Positions 11,784 to 23,126 of a DNA stretch of 64,000 bases are shown here, in pieces. Origin of the DNA: Poronia punctata (taxonomy: Eukaryota > Ascomycota > Sordariomycetes > Xylariales > Xylariaceae); assembly GCA_022579005.1 (NCBI GenBank), contig MU401495.1, positions 123,739 to 187,738 of the forward strand, given 5' to 3'. The stretch's first letter is position 1. Each line of letters begins with the position of its first letter. Made by a program: the position numbers and the translations under genes. Below the pieces are notes generated by a model that saw only the letters and a program-made list of their open reading frames with translations, did no database searches and had not been told where the DNA came from.

Positions 11784-14700
11784 TTAGCGAGGTGGTGTAT
11801 CTGCACGCGGTTTACCGTCGCCGACTGGCCGAGAAAATCCCACGATTGGGCTCCCGATTTCTCCCGGAGGAGCACGTACATGCCGCGGAAGTATCCCGTG
11901 CCCTATATCATCCCCCTTGTCGAACCGAATAATGATAGTATCATTGTTATCTCGCTGCACCTCAAAGCTTCCGCCACCGTTTTGGGCATTGCCCTCTGTC
12001 TCACAGATATCTAGCAGTTCGCCCTCGTCTATCGGATCATTCACATTGATCGAGTCAATGTGGTCTTTGATCAGAGACAGGCGGGTGTAGCCCGAAGCAT
12101 CTCCCGCATGCGCCTCTAGTTCCCTGCAGGCGCGCACGAGCAACTGACGGATAAAAACTGATCTAGGTTGGGCCGCTCTTGTCGCCATAGGGTGTGGGCT
12201 GCCAAATGCCGGGTTGGGCGGCCAGCCCACATTGCTGGGCGGATGCCCGAAACCTGGGGGTGGCACGAAAACGGGTGGCGCGCCCCAAGGCATTACCGGG
12301 GATCCAAACACCGGGTTGATGAAGGATGGGCCGGGAAACTGAGGCCGCGCACCCGGGGCTGTGGTACTAGTACTGCGCCGAGGCGTGTTGATGGGATCTG
12401 GTATAGGCTCGTCCGTATCTTCCAGCAGAGCGCTGCTACCTAGATGGTTACTAAGATCTTCGACCCCTGCGGATATGTCCTGGCTTCGTCGGTCATGAGT
12501 GACACTCTCCGGTCGGGCAATCGGTGCAGGTTTCCCAATTGGCTGGATAGTCGGGAAGGATGGCTCAAACGACACAGACGTCGACCCTTGACGCGAGTGT
12601 GATGCGGGCGGGCCCGGGGTGGTATCTGGAGGAGAGAAAGACTGATGCAACCCCGGCAGATGTGGGTCAAGCTGAGAGAATCCTGGCGGTACCATGGGAT
12701 ATGGCCTACCACCCATGGCAGCTCCTAATCCTGGAGGTGGCGGGGGCACGTGGTGCGGACGGAAGTGGCTCCCCATCGGAGAGAACATTGGCTCTTGCAT
12801 CCGGGGAAAGCTATGGCTCATTGGCGGAAATCCCAGGGGCGCCTGCATGCCCATTGGCGGCATGCTCAGATCGAAAGGACCATGTGGCATACCGGGCGGG
12901 CTCTTGACAGTGCTGTAATGAGGCGACATTGGCTGCATGGGCGGCACGGCTGGGTTCGGCTTGCCTGGTGCTGTGGTTGGTCCCGGACTCGCGCGCAGTG
13001 GGGTCTGGGCATGCGGTGATGTGCTATGACTCGGGCCTGATGCTGAATGGGACGCCTGCGAGAGAGTCCGTACGACATCTTGCGAAACGGAGCGAGCTTT
13101 CATCGGTGTGTGGGCTATTGGCAAGACGGGAGTCGCAACTGGGATCTGTGGCGAAGCAGTGCTTGTTGTGGTCGGCTGCGGAATGACAGGTATCGAGATT
13201 GGGTGCTTCTTTGCAGCCTGGGCCGGAATAGGGGCAGCGACTGGAGGAGGCTTGGCAGTTGTCTTCTCCTCGTGCCTCATCTTCTCTTTAGCCTCCCTTT
13301 CGGCTTTAGCTTGAGCCGCCCTCAACTCCTTTTCTCGCTTGTCCTTCTCGTGCTTCTCCCGCCTCTCACGAGTCTCGCGTTCTTTGATTTCCCGCGCCTC
13401 TTGCTCTTTCCGTCGCTGTTGCTCCTTAAGCTTCTTCTCGCGTTCCTTTGCCTCCCGAGCTTTTCGTTCTTGTTCGGCTTGTCTTTCCTTCTGTTCGTGT
13501 GCGCGCCGCTGTCTCTCTGCCTCTCTTCGCAGCCGCTCCTCTTCTTCGGCTTTCTTAAGCGCCTCCTTCTTTCTGCGCCTTTCTTCTGCTTTGGCCTGAG
13601 CCTCCTCTATCCGCCTGGCTTCCTCGGCCAACCGAGCCGCCTCTTCAGCGGCCTTCTCAGCGTCCCGCCTCGCTTTCTCTTCGAGCAGAGCTTGCTTTTT
13701 CTGGAGAGCCTTTTCTTTGCGCTTCTGCGCATCTTTGGCTTTCTTGGCCTTACGTTGAGATTCCTGGTTTTCTTCTTGCGCGAGCTCTTCCAACAGTTTT
13801 TCCTGGCGCTCCTTTGCCACCTTCTCCCGATAGGCTGTTAAAACTCGTTGCTCGAACATTCGCGCGGCGAATATCTGGAACATCCGGCGACCCTCCTCCA
13901 TTCGTTGCTCCTCAGTCATCTGGTCCTGTGTGATCGTCAGCGAATTTTCTGGGCCGCAAGCTCCGTTCCATTACCTCTTCCTCTTCGTAGTCTTCTTCCT
14001 GGCTTTCGTACTCCTCTTCCTCCTCTTCCTCATCCTCGTCGTAGTCCTCCTCTTCAGGAGGGGGGTGGTTATGAGCCCCTGGCAGGCCGCCGCTCACGTT
14101 ATGCCCATAACCATTCGGATAGTGGGTGGCGTCCTCTTCACGGGCCATTCTGCGCTCGGCCAACTGTTCCATCATCTCTATGAACTTCTTCCCGTCGTTC
14201 TTCAGAAGATCGTCCGCTACAGTGAGAATGCCACCTAAGGGGGTTAACTTGGGCCCATCAAGACCACGAGTAGTTGAGTGCGCTAGCTCCATACCTTTCA
14301 CTGTTAAGCTCTGGCCAAAATTGAAAAAGTCGTTCGGGTAGGGATCTCGAGGAATCTCTTCTGGCTCATCCTCCTCCTCGTCATCTTCGTCTTCTACATC
14401 GTCCTCCTCCTCACTGTAGTCTTCCTCGCCACCTTCTATGTCCTCGTCGTCGTTATCCATGTGTTCTACGATGCGACCCCGTGAAGGATGGTGATTGGTG
14501 TACCTGGATGGCATGACACCTGGCGGATGCAGCCCTGCCATGGGACCAAACCGTTTGGGCGCAAATATAGGAGGACCATGGGGGTGGCTGTGAGGCTGGT
14601 TGGCAAACGATTCGAGTTCTTGGTAATACGCGTCATAGAGCCCTTCGAGCTCTTCCTCGATCGCTGTGCGTTTGCGGCCACAGACAGAGCAGCTGCAGGT

Positions 14701-15447
14701 GTGTTTCTGCTGTTCTTTCATCTTCCTGAGCACCGCATCTTTCTCCACCTTGACTAATGATTTTCGCTCGTCCTCGCCCAGACCTAGCCAAAACTGCTTG
14801 ATCCGTTCCCGCTCCTCAGGCCCAGAGGTGTTCCATATCTTCTCTCGTGAGATGCCCGATGGACGAGGGGGTTCCGGTTCCGACGCTGTTATTTCCTTTC
14901 TCGTCTTCTTCTTCTTTTTGGATTTCTTTGCTTTTTGACTTGAGCCGTGCGTAGTTAAATGTTGGGTCTCCCCGGCTAGAGTAACATGGCCCCCATCATC
15001 GCTTTCCGTCTCTTCACCCCAGTCCTCTCCGTTATATCCATTGCCGATGGGTGGCCCACTCTGAGGTGCAATTGGTTGCTTCCGGTGCGTGGTTGGCGCG
15101 GCGGGGAGGGCGACGCTTGACGTTGACGTTGGGCTTGAGACTCCATTGCTGGCGGTGTGTTCCTTCTCGGCCGCAGCTTTGGCGGCAGCTTTTGCACGCC
15201 TTTTTTGCTTCTTCTTGTTTACCGCCGCCGGGGGTTGAGCGTCGAGTGGGATCGGACCATTGGTAGGTGCGCCGCTCCTCGAGGACGATGTCGTTGTCGG
15301 GGATGGCTGAGCAGGCGGAGTGGACGCCGACGATTTGGGCACAGATATATACTTGGTACCATCCTTATTGGTATATTTGGCTGTGGCCTTTGGGGTCGGC
15401 GACGCAGCGGCCGCTGTAGCGCCATGGCGGTTATTATTGGACGGCAT
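11784..15447 (-). CDS. NST1: Stress response protein NST1
   Basis: Two exons, 13975-15447 (491 codons) and 11784-13925 (713 codons plus stop), give 1204 aa, the normal size for filamentous-fungal NST1. The N-terminus opens MPSNNNRHG and has the conserved [15 protein letters not shown] box, then a [17 protein letters not shown] basic patch. The middle has long Glu/Asp runs. Exon 2 starts with [12 protein letters not shown] and the [21 protein letters not shown] block, followed by a Lys/Glu/Arg-rich coiled coil of about 200 residues and a Pro/Met/Gly-rich low-complexity tail. NST1 is a negative regulator of salt tolerance in yeast; in filamentous fungi the role is inferred. The 49-nt intron (GTAATG..CTGAC..ACAG) is essential to the frame: if unspliced, the protein would stop about 20 codons later, at roughly 511 aa. 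The start was chosen at 15447 because the more upstream frame is not conserved. Confidence 0.93.
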
Positions 15448-18400
15448 TTCGAAAGTGCGGAATCTACAACATGGGCGAGCTCGGGTTATGTAGTGGAGGA
15501 AGCCGCGAAAAGTCGCCGGTGGTAGAAATGTAGAGTAAAAATGCGACCTATCGTCGGACAAGGGGCGCAACTGGCATTGGTGGGGGAGTTTAGGCACAAG
15601 AACCGCCACTACACGAACAGAGAAATGCTAAGTCGGGCCACGTCCGGTGAAAAAAACAATGGGATGGGCTTTATTGGCGCAGATGGACAACCGTTATGAC
15701 GGTGGTAGTTGGTGGCCCCTCTCAATCGAGGCGGGTGGGAAAGTATCGTCCTATTTCGTCGGTTTCTGTTACAGCAAGTTTCAACAGGCTGGTACCAAAG
15801 CACGATGCTCGGGGGCGGGTCGCCCGGAGGGACAAACGGGCGAAGCCACTTCGAAAGGCGCTGGCAAATAGATAAAAGGAGCTATGCAGTGCGCTTGACT
15901 TGCTGTCGGCTCTCTATTGTGCTTCTTTTGCAATATGCTTTAAAAAGACTGGAAGCATGTGGTTCTACTCGTAGATAGAGGTATCTAGGCTAGCAGTGTG
16001 TTGATTGGGAGATCTCTCTTGGATGGTCGGGGTCTTTGGTTATGCTATCCCGCTATCTACCTCCACTATGTATGTACCTTATATGGAGTAGACAGGTATC
16101 TGCGCAGTACCTAGAATAGTGGTGCAAAATATACCTGGCACCCTGCCACCCTGCCCACCAAGACAATTAGGCATTGCCGCGTAGACAAACACAAGCAGGC
16201 GTCTTGCTACTTCCCGCCATCCGTACCTCAGCTAACCTAGGTAAGCACTGGTTCTGACCTACATAGTCTACACCTCATCTCCGTTTTGTATGAACAAAGG
16301 CATGAAATACCTACGGGTACCCATGTAGGTTAGACTGTTCCGCGCTTACACATACAAGCGCCTGGTTCTTATACTTGTAGGAACTACTAATTTTCTATTC
16401 TGTTATAAACTTATTAATCTGCCGTCATGCATTCAAAGTACCTAATACCAGATCGAAAAATTCATGTATACATGACCAATTTAGGGTACATGGAGATGAA
16501 GGAGCTTGAGTGAGCCAGCAAATGTATATTTCTCAACAAGGCATCCTTGAGCGAAAAAGCATACAAGTACAAGTAGGTACCTATGCCAACGTGCCAACCA
16601 AGTACCACCTAATCTAGGTATGTAGGTTAGGGGGGTAGAGTGGTTTGCTCGCCTAGCAGCCTCAAGTGTGGCTGGGGCTGAAGATGTATTTGAATCACGT
16701 GATAGTCATAAAAACACATACCGTAATGCTCAATATGTACAACATTGAGGACTGGTAAAGTATGTAGACAGTACCAATCTAATTAGCACCCTACGTGTTG
16801 CTGTCTGGTCTTATATTGGTTATATCACTGCGGTTGCAACTAGGGCTGGTAAATGATTAGGTATGGCCAGGAGCACAAGCAATGCTGCCTTTGATGTAAG
16901 TTGACTGGATATGACTGGATATTCTTCTAAATCCACAGTTTATTGATTTGTAATACCTACTAACAGAAACCCTACGATAAGACGCTGGTAGGTCAGAAAC
17001 ACCGATTGAAGACGCCAACACATGATGTTAACCAGAATGGAGATACAGTTGGTTACCTAACATTGAAACTTCATGTTGCCCTATATGTAAGTACCTATTG
17101 TAAGATATCTGTCGAGCGCAACATGCCTCCCTTACAGTAATTTTATAAATGATATAAAATGGTAGATATTACACATGTACCAAAGCAGGCTAGAGGCAGG
17201 TTCTCTCCCTTTATGTGCAGATGTGTCATTTTGCCTTGCATTCATATTACTGAGTACAGGTACTTGTTTACACGTATATGAAGTATCTACCTCTTACCTA
17301 TCACCGTATATTTGTACCCCACCAAAGGTATCTCAGCGTAGGTGGGTAGGTACGGTAATTGCCAAGCCTCCATCTGGTTGTCGAATTACATGTGTCTCCG
17401 GGTTACCTTGAAGTACCTGAGTTATGTACCTTCCCAATTTGCGGCAAATGCAGGTGAGTGTCTAATCTACCTATTTTTGATTTTTGACTTCATGCGCTCT
17501 CTCAAGAGATTAGGCAGCCTGCTATGTTTGCTGTGGTATTGAACAGAGGCAAAAGATGATGCTTCCTAGGTATATTTAATGAACAAGACTACCTGAATAG
17601 CGACCTACCAGTATTCAGACTGCGGGACATGTACGAGTAGGTAGTAAATCTTGGGTTTCAGGGATACACGCGTACACCGTATCTAAAACTACAAGTGGTT
17701 ATATCAAACATTCGAGACAACCAATCTCAGGGCTGTGAACTTCTGTGGGATCCAACAAGCATCACGGAACTAAAAGACCTTCCTACGGTACAACGTATCT
17801 ATTTTTATTTCTGGTCTTATTACCTCGTCCAATAATCTTATGTAAGTACATTGTCCTCTCCCCCAAGTAAGTAGGTAGGTAATGTAGGTATATATGCTTA
17901 TTACCTACCTACTAACCTAGCATTTGTCTGTCGTGGGTAACTGTAGTTTTCATGTCTTTATAATCTTCCCGGAGGCCTCGTACTCCCTTTTCCATTACCT
18001 AGCCCAAGTTTGCTTATTATTACCACCCTCACACGTACAAATACAATATTAGCCACTGTACTGCGCCAACCTACCCGATATCTCTGTCGTCTTCTCTCCC
18101 CGCCGAAACTGCTGCTGCTGCTGCTGCTGTTGTTAATTTAGTGGCCCGATCCGTTTTATCTACTCCTGTCCCTGACAGTTTGCTGCACTTGCAGGCAACC
18201 CGGAACTTGGATTCTTGATATTTCTGGGTACTTTTGGCGTTCGGCAAAAATAAACTTCGCACCTTCATATCCACCCGAACCGACCGAATTGACCGCATAA
18301 CACCGCATTCTTCTACTTGGGCACTTGCCTCTTCTGCTATTCCTAGCACTTCCACCACTTGGAGCGATTCTCGCGACTTACACCGGTAAAGCCGAGCGGG

Positions 18401-18448
18401 TCGGGTCGATCACGCTTACCTTGAATAACCGGTTGCCTGAAATAAGAA
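15448..18448. other. Intergenic, divergent promoters of NST1 and rho2
   Basis: Three kilobases between NST1 (minus) and rho2 (plus). The ends must hold both promoters and 5' UTRs. A CTG trinucleotide run lies near 18108-18130 in the probable rho2 leader. The remainder is AT-leaning with many TAGGTA/TACCTA words and no supportable gene. Confidence 0.5.
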
Positions 18449-19489
18449 ATGGCAGCTTCGACAAGCCCAAATGTTATTCGGAGGTTTGTGCCCTTGGAAG
18501 TCGGACTTGTTCTCTATCTCGTCGCTGCCCGCTGTCACCGACGATTCGCCATCTCTTCATCGAGTCTGTCGAGGCTAGGATAATGTCCAGCCATGCGCTA
18601 AAGGGTGCTTTGAAGTTGTCGCATCCTTGTCATCACATTGCATACCAATCAACGAGTCCAACATCCAGAGGGGTTTCTCGCTAACAATGAAACGGCAGGA
18701 AGCTTGTGATCATTGGCGATGGCGCTTGTGGTAAAACCTCTCTGCTTAGTGTCTTCACCTTGGGTTACTTTCCAACTGTAAGTCCCCGGCCATTGCTCCT
18801 ACAGAAACAGTCTTCCCTTATGCTAACCGCTACCAGCACTATGTAAGCTACCTCGCGAGACACGACAGCGGACAGCGCCGACCGTCCATTCTCCCATCGG
18901 CGTAACGAATATCCGCTGACAACCCGGCTCGATAGATTCCCACCGTTTTCGAGAACTATGTCACAGATTGCAGAGTAGACGGCAAGAATGTACAACTAGC
19001 GCTATGGGATACCGCGGGACAAGAAGATTACGAGAGGCTTCGGCCCCTTGCGTATGCAAAGGCGCATGTTCTGCTTATCGGCTTCTCGGTTGACTCGCCG
19101 GATTCCCTGGACAATGTCAAAAATAAGGTCAATAACCCTCCTGCAACATCGAAACTGTTATCCCTCCGGTCTTGAGGAGTGCTGACTACTTGCGACAGTG
19201 GATAACCGAGGCGACGGAGCGCTGTCCTGGAGTACCCGTCATACTTGTCGGACTTAAGAAGGATCTTCGAGACGACCCTGTAGCGATCGAAGAGATGAGA
19301 AAGAAAAGCCTGAGGTTCGTGACGGAACGACAGGGCGAGACGACTGCACAAGAAATAGGGGCGCGCAAATATCTGGAATGCTCCAGTCTGAGCGGCGAGG
19401 GCGTCGATGACGTGTTTGAAGCGGCAACAAGAGCCGCATTGCTAAATTTCGAAAAGGGGGAGAACGGCGGCTGCTGCGTGATCTTATAA
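18449..19489 (+). CDS. rho2: Rho-family GTPase Rho2
   Basis: Five exons: 18449-18483, 18699-18777, 18837-18842, 18936-19127 and 19199-19489, giving 200 aa. The G1 loop GDGACGKT is at residues 18-25. The 6-nt third exon encodes His39-Tyr40, just before the switch I/effector segment [10 protein letters not shown]3 is [14 protein letters not shown], the G4 region is VGLKKDLR and G5 is YLECSSL. The C-terminus CC-VIL is a CaaX box ending in Leu, so geranylgeranylation is expected, with a neighbouring Cys available for palmitoylation. The combination [26 protein letters not shown] and [15 protein letters not shown] is typical of Rho2 rather than Rho1, Rho3 or Cdc42. Rho2 acts at the plasma membrane in cell-wall integrity signalling and alpha-glucan synthesis (known from fission yeast and Aspergillus). 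Introns 1, 3 and 4 have clear GCTAAC or GCTGAC branch points. Confidence 0.93.
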
Positions 19490-20390
19490 GACCACCACAA
19501 CCTGGTCCCGGGTCGTAATAGTGGTCATGAGGAATCCACGGGGCGCTCATTCCACCGATGGTTTAGTAGCGGGCCCATCCCGCAAGGCAAGGCCGCCTAG
19601 AAATGTTCAAAACTGACACCAGGCCTCGCTCATCATTGGCGACACAATTTTCGTCACCAACTCAGCAAGCGATTTCTGGGGGCGACACGCATATCAGACA
19701 GTTTCCCTTGCGGCGGGGGAGCAAAGTATATTTTTTCACGAGAGAGCCTAATGACTCTGCCGATTTCCGGCTTCACGGGTTGACCCGATGGAACACATAG
19801 ATAAGGGGGAATCAGTCAAATGTATACAAAATTTCTAGCTCGGATAGGAGTTGGGATACTCTGTTGGGAGGAAAGTCACAAAAAAGTTGGGGGCAACGCA
19901 GGATAAGGACATAGCCTAGCAATTTCTTCATATTTCCTTTTTTTGTTATTTTATTTGGCATGGTTTTTGATCTTCCAAGTACCCGTTGTAGGTACGCACT
20001 ACGCACCAAATGCCAGCATCATCATTATTTTTCTGCTACTTTTAGCGTTGGACACGACTTCACGCGATATCAAACATCTTGTAAGTACATGGGGTAGTTC
20101 GCAGCATATACGTTGCCCGTGTACGATTTGAATAGGGCAGGTATTTTCCCCGTTCATATATTATATTCCACGTGATATGTATACGTAAATGCATGTGATG
20201 TGATATGGATTACCTACATTACAGATAGCCGCACAGCCCTGGACATGGCTTAAGCCCTACGAGTACAGAGCGGAAGAAGCCCGATTCAACTGGACGGAGA
20301 ACGCGCGAGTTTTCTCGCTCGCTTAAGAGAGAGGCGGTGTCGGCCGCAATCACCATCCCTCCCTCCCTGCCTCTCTCCTAACCCGACAGA
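19490..20390. other. Intergenic, no gene seen
   Basis: 3' flank of rho2, up to the target-site duplication of the mobile element. No open frame is supportable. The last 100 bases contain a CCTCCCTCC-type pyrimidine tract. Confidence 0.45.
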
Positions 20391-20452
20391 CAACATACTA
20401 GGGATGCATTAGTACAGTATCCTTCAGGAACATACCTGTATGATACATTTTC

Positions 20453-20472
20453 CTATACAAAATTTTGTATAG
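20453..20472. repeat. Perfect 20-bp palindrome inside the hAT-like element
   Basis: CTATACAAAATTTTGTATAG is its own reverse complement. It lies in the subterminal part of the element, 54 bp from its left end, where hAT transposases often bind short repeated words. A regulatory role is only a guess. Confidence 0.6.
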
Positions 20473-20711
20473 TACGTATTATATACTAACTTTCTTGCTA
20501 TTTTTGCTACAACTACTACTTTTATTTTAAAAGTAACACTTTTAACCTTTTTTTTACGCTTAATTCTATTTTATTACTATTTTTTTTATTTTATTTACAC
20601 TTGTTATAGCCTATTTTGCAGATTTTTTAAACATACTTAAAAGCACGCTGCTAAGGGTATCCCTGCTACCTAACCTACTACCTAAATTACTATACCTGCA
20701 CCCTTTTAAAT

Positions 20712-20861
20712 GCTTTTTTGCTATAGCTAGCTAAAAGGCTTTTGCTATAGCTAGCTAAAAGGCTTTTGCTATAGCTAGCTAAAGAGCTTTTGCTATAGCC
20801 GGACAAAGGGCTTTTGCTATAGCTAAAAGGCTTTTGCTATAGCTAAAGGCCTTTTGCTATG
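20712..20861. repeat. Tandem repeat of about 24 bp inside the hAT-like element
   Basis: Between six and seven copies of a unit close to GCTTTTGCTATAGCTAG plus CTAAAAG follow head to tail, with copies beginning at 20712, 20738, 20762, 20786, 20810, 20830 and a partial one at 20850. The first three are nearly identical, the fourth has diverged, and the last ones are shortened to 20 bp. The CTATAGCTAG core is itself partly palindromic. Confidence 0.85.
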
Positions 20862-21127
20862 TTAACTAAGGTAGCAGTAGTAAAGGTAGCAAAGGTAGCA
20901 AAATAGTATTAATTATAGGTGTTTTAATAGACTAACGTAAATCCGAAAATTAAGCTTTTTAGTTATTGTAATAGTTACTTATTTAGGTGCTAATCTGCAA
21001 AAAAGTAGACACAGAGAAACTGGTTTTTCTGTTAGTACATTATATCTTTCAAAGATACTATATCATATAGGAATCATTTTGTATGATACTGTATTTGTAT
21101 AATACAAAATGCATCCCTACAACATAC

Positions 21128-21672
21128 GACATACGAGCCGACTCCACCTCCACCTTAGCACGTCTTACTGTTTGTTTTTATTCTCATTATTGTTGCTTTG
21201 GTCAGAAAGCGGGAATATGGGGTGATAACACCTGAAGATGATAGTAGGAAATTCGACAATTAAAAAAAAACCAGAAGGAACTTGTTATGACTGGTATCTC
21301 TGGACCAGCTCAACCTATGTTAGGTATACATATATATGTACCTAGGTATTCTATTTTACAAATGGCAGACAGACAAACTCCCCTCTTCTTTTCTGCCAAA
21401 ATGAAATGACGCACGAGGGGTCCTACATTGCCAACCCCCAAAGTGACCCCGTTTTCCGTCTATACACGTACCATCCGCGTATCTTTCGCGGTGGTGGATG
21501 GCAGTAGGTATAATTTCTCTTTATTTGTACAATGACTTGGGAGGGATACGTAGGATGGGCGTGAAACGGAAGGGGCTGGGAGGGAAAAGAGCAAAATAGT
21601 ACAAATTAGTCGGGCTCGCCGCTAGTGATGAGCATAATTTCGTTTTTCGTTTGTTTCATTCGGTATTTTTTT
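21128..21672. other. Intergenic, no gene seen
   Basis: Right flank of the hAT-like element and probable 3' UTR of the mL40 gene that stops at 21673 on the minus strand. Contains a TACCTAGGTA palindrome at 21339-21348. Confidence 0.45.
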
Positions 21673-22296
21673 TTACCGTGTCCACTCGTGATTCCAAGCT
21701 TGACGGGCCGGCGTCTCAGTCTGCGCACGAGCGTAATCCATCGGCATGGCGCCGTGGCCGTACATGCCCTTCTTCTCCATCGCTACACGGTACAGGTATC
21801 CCTCTTCGCGGGTTCCCGGGCCGCTTGTTGTGCGTAGCTCCTCGCAGGCGGCGTGCATTGATTGGTACATGCTGTAATGTGACATGTTTTAGTCTTTGAG
21901 ATAGTTATGGGTAGGCTGCAAAAGGAGATGGATGATATACCGCTGGAGTTCATGTTCTCGTCTCTCGCGCTCCTGGCGTTGGTATAGAAGCCAAGCGCGG
22001 TGGATCGTCCAATGCCGCAACCAGCGGTTACGGGCGAAACGGAGAGGCGCGGGCACCACGCGGGGCATAGACCGTTTCAGATTCATCACACGGTAATCGC
22101 GACGCGGACCTTTCTTCTTCTTTCCCTTGGCATAGTCGGCCGTCGTGGCATGAAAGGAACGCGTCTGGGACACAGACGAGGCTGACGTGGCATCGGAGTT
22201 GGTCGTTTGAGAAATCGCGGGCAAGACGGGCCGACTCGACATTGAGGGTGTCAGCGCAAGCCTCGCGAAGAGGCTGCGGAGCGCGGGTGTAGACAT
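21673..22296 (-). CDS. MRPL28: Mitochondrial large-subunit ribosomal protein mL40 (MRPL28)
   Basis: Exons 21941-22296 and 21673-21871 join over a 69-nt GTATAT..ACAG intron to give 184 aa. The first about 50 residues are Ser/Arg/Ala-rich without acidic residues, up to an RSFHATTADYAKGKKKKGPRRDYRV segment, a good mitochondrial targeting and cleavage context. The core PLRFARNRWLRHWTIHRAWLLYQRQ and the exon-2 block MYQSMHAACEELR, then GPGTREEGYLYRVAMEKKG and YARAQTETPAR, are characteristic of fungal mL40. It acts in the mitochondrial 54S ribosomal subunit. Length fits the family. The start at 22296 gives a complete presequence and no upstream alternative was considered necessary. Confidence 0.9.
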
Positions 22297-22406
22297 GGCG
22301 GACGGAGGTGGAAATTCGTTTCGGTTTTATTTCTTGTTGATGATGTGTGCCTTCCTGCTCCGGGATCCCTGGAAGCAAACCGCTAGCTTAGGTACCTAGG
22401 TTGGCT

Positions 22407-22916
22407 TTATTTGTCTAGCCGGAGGCTATCCGCCTTCGCTCGTGTGATGGTGGATTGTCGAAAGCCGGAACCTGGATCCTCGACGTCTGGCGAAATACCA
22501 CGCTTCCTTTTCACGTTGCACGTTATCGGCGTCGTCGTATGCTGCTCCCTTTCTCCCTGTCCCTCTTGCCCGAATCTTGTAATGATAATGGGCCCCCGGT
22601 TGTCGGAATCGATGACGGGAAATGGCGGGAAGGAATGGTAATCGGTGGAGGCCGGGTTGTAAGAGGAGTAATCCAATTTGGTCTCCCACTTGATGTGCCG
22701 GTACTTCGTGGCCAGACCGTCGAGTTCGCGGAGTTTCTCTTTACTAATGCCGAAATGCTTCTCAAAGTCTTTTTGGTAGAAGTCCTGGAGCTGCGAAATA
22801 TTAGTTTTTTTTTGGAACAGTGCCAAGGCAATTGGAGCTAAGTTGGGATGGGGCCAGGGGTGTGCAGGCTGGGGGTCGGGACTCGGGCGGGTTGAGACTA
22901 GTCTAGGAGCCTCCAT
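22407..22916 (-). CDS. Hypothetical protein, 169 aa
   Basis: A single open frame starting with ATG, directly upstream of mL40 on the same strand (110 nt apart). The N-terminus is Pro-rich. The central part (residues about 30-80, with KKTNISQLQDFYQKDFEKHFG) looks like a folded alpha-helical segment with sensible amphipathic spacing. The C-terminus is polar and disordered and contains a KRKR basic cluster that could be a nuclear signal. No family was recognised. The overlapping plus-strand frame of 128 codons is less protein-like. Whether it is a separate gene, and whether introns extend it, cannot be decided from sequence alone. Confidence 0.5.
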   Translation of the reverse strand: MEAPRLVSTRPSPDPQPAHPWPHPNLAPIALALFQKKTNISQLQDFYQKDFEKHFGISKEKLRELDGLATKYRHIKWETKLDYSSYNPASTDYHSFPPFPVIDSDNRGPIIITRFGQEGQGEREQHTTTPITCNVKRKRGISPDVEDPGSGFRQSTITRAKADSLRLDK

Positions 22917-23126
22917 TGATACCTAGACTAGGTTGAGCAGGTACTAGGCATTCAGGGATGTTACACATCATAAATGGACATGTAACACAACCTAATAACT
23001 ATAAGTTGACTGCCCCGTGGGGTCAGGCTTGATAAAATGAGACACCACTTGTCCTGATGTTTTGCCCGTCCAGCAAGGGATATAAAGTGGTTTGTAGTTC
23101 AAGGGCTTTGAGAAATATTCTGGACT

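Larger units (their letters stand above)
20391..21127. mobile_element. Non-autonomous hAT-like element (MITE) with 8-bp target-site duplication
   Basis: The direct repeat CAACATAC at 20391-20398 and 21120-21127 flanks a 721-bp AT-rich segment, 20399-21119. Its ends are a perfect 12-bp terminal inverted repeat, TAGGGATGCATT at 20399-20410 and its complement at 21108-21119. Further imperfect inverted similarity follows inside (CTGTATGATACA on the left against CAGTATCATACA on the right). An 8-bp duplication and termini of the TAGGG type are typical of the hAT superfamily. No transposase open frame is present, so it would have to be mobilised in trans. Inside are a tandem repeat and a perfect palindrome, listed separately. 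The structure is read directly from the sequence; the superfamily is inferred. Confidence 0.8.

Noticed and set aside
12560..13841. Plus-strand frames of up to 264 codons opposite NST1
   Set aside because: They are shadows of the coiled-coil and Pro-rich coding sequence of NST1, giving Leu/Phe/Ser-rich nonsense protein.
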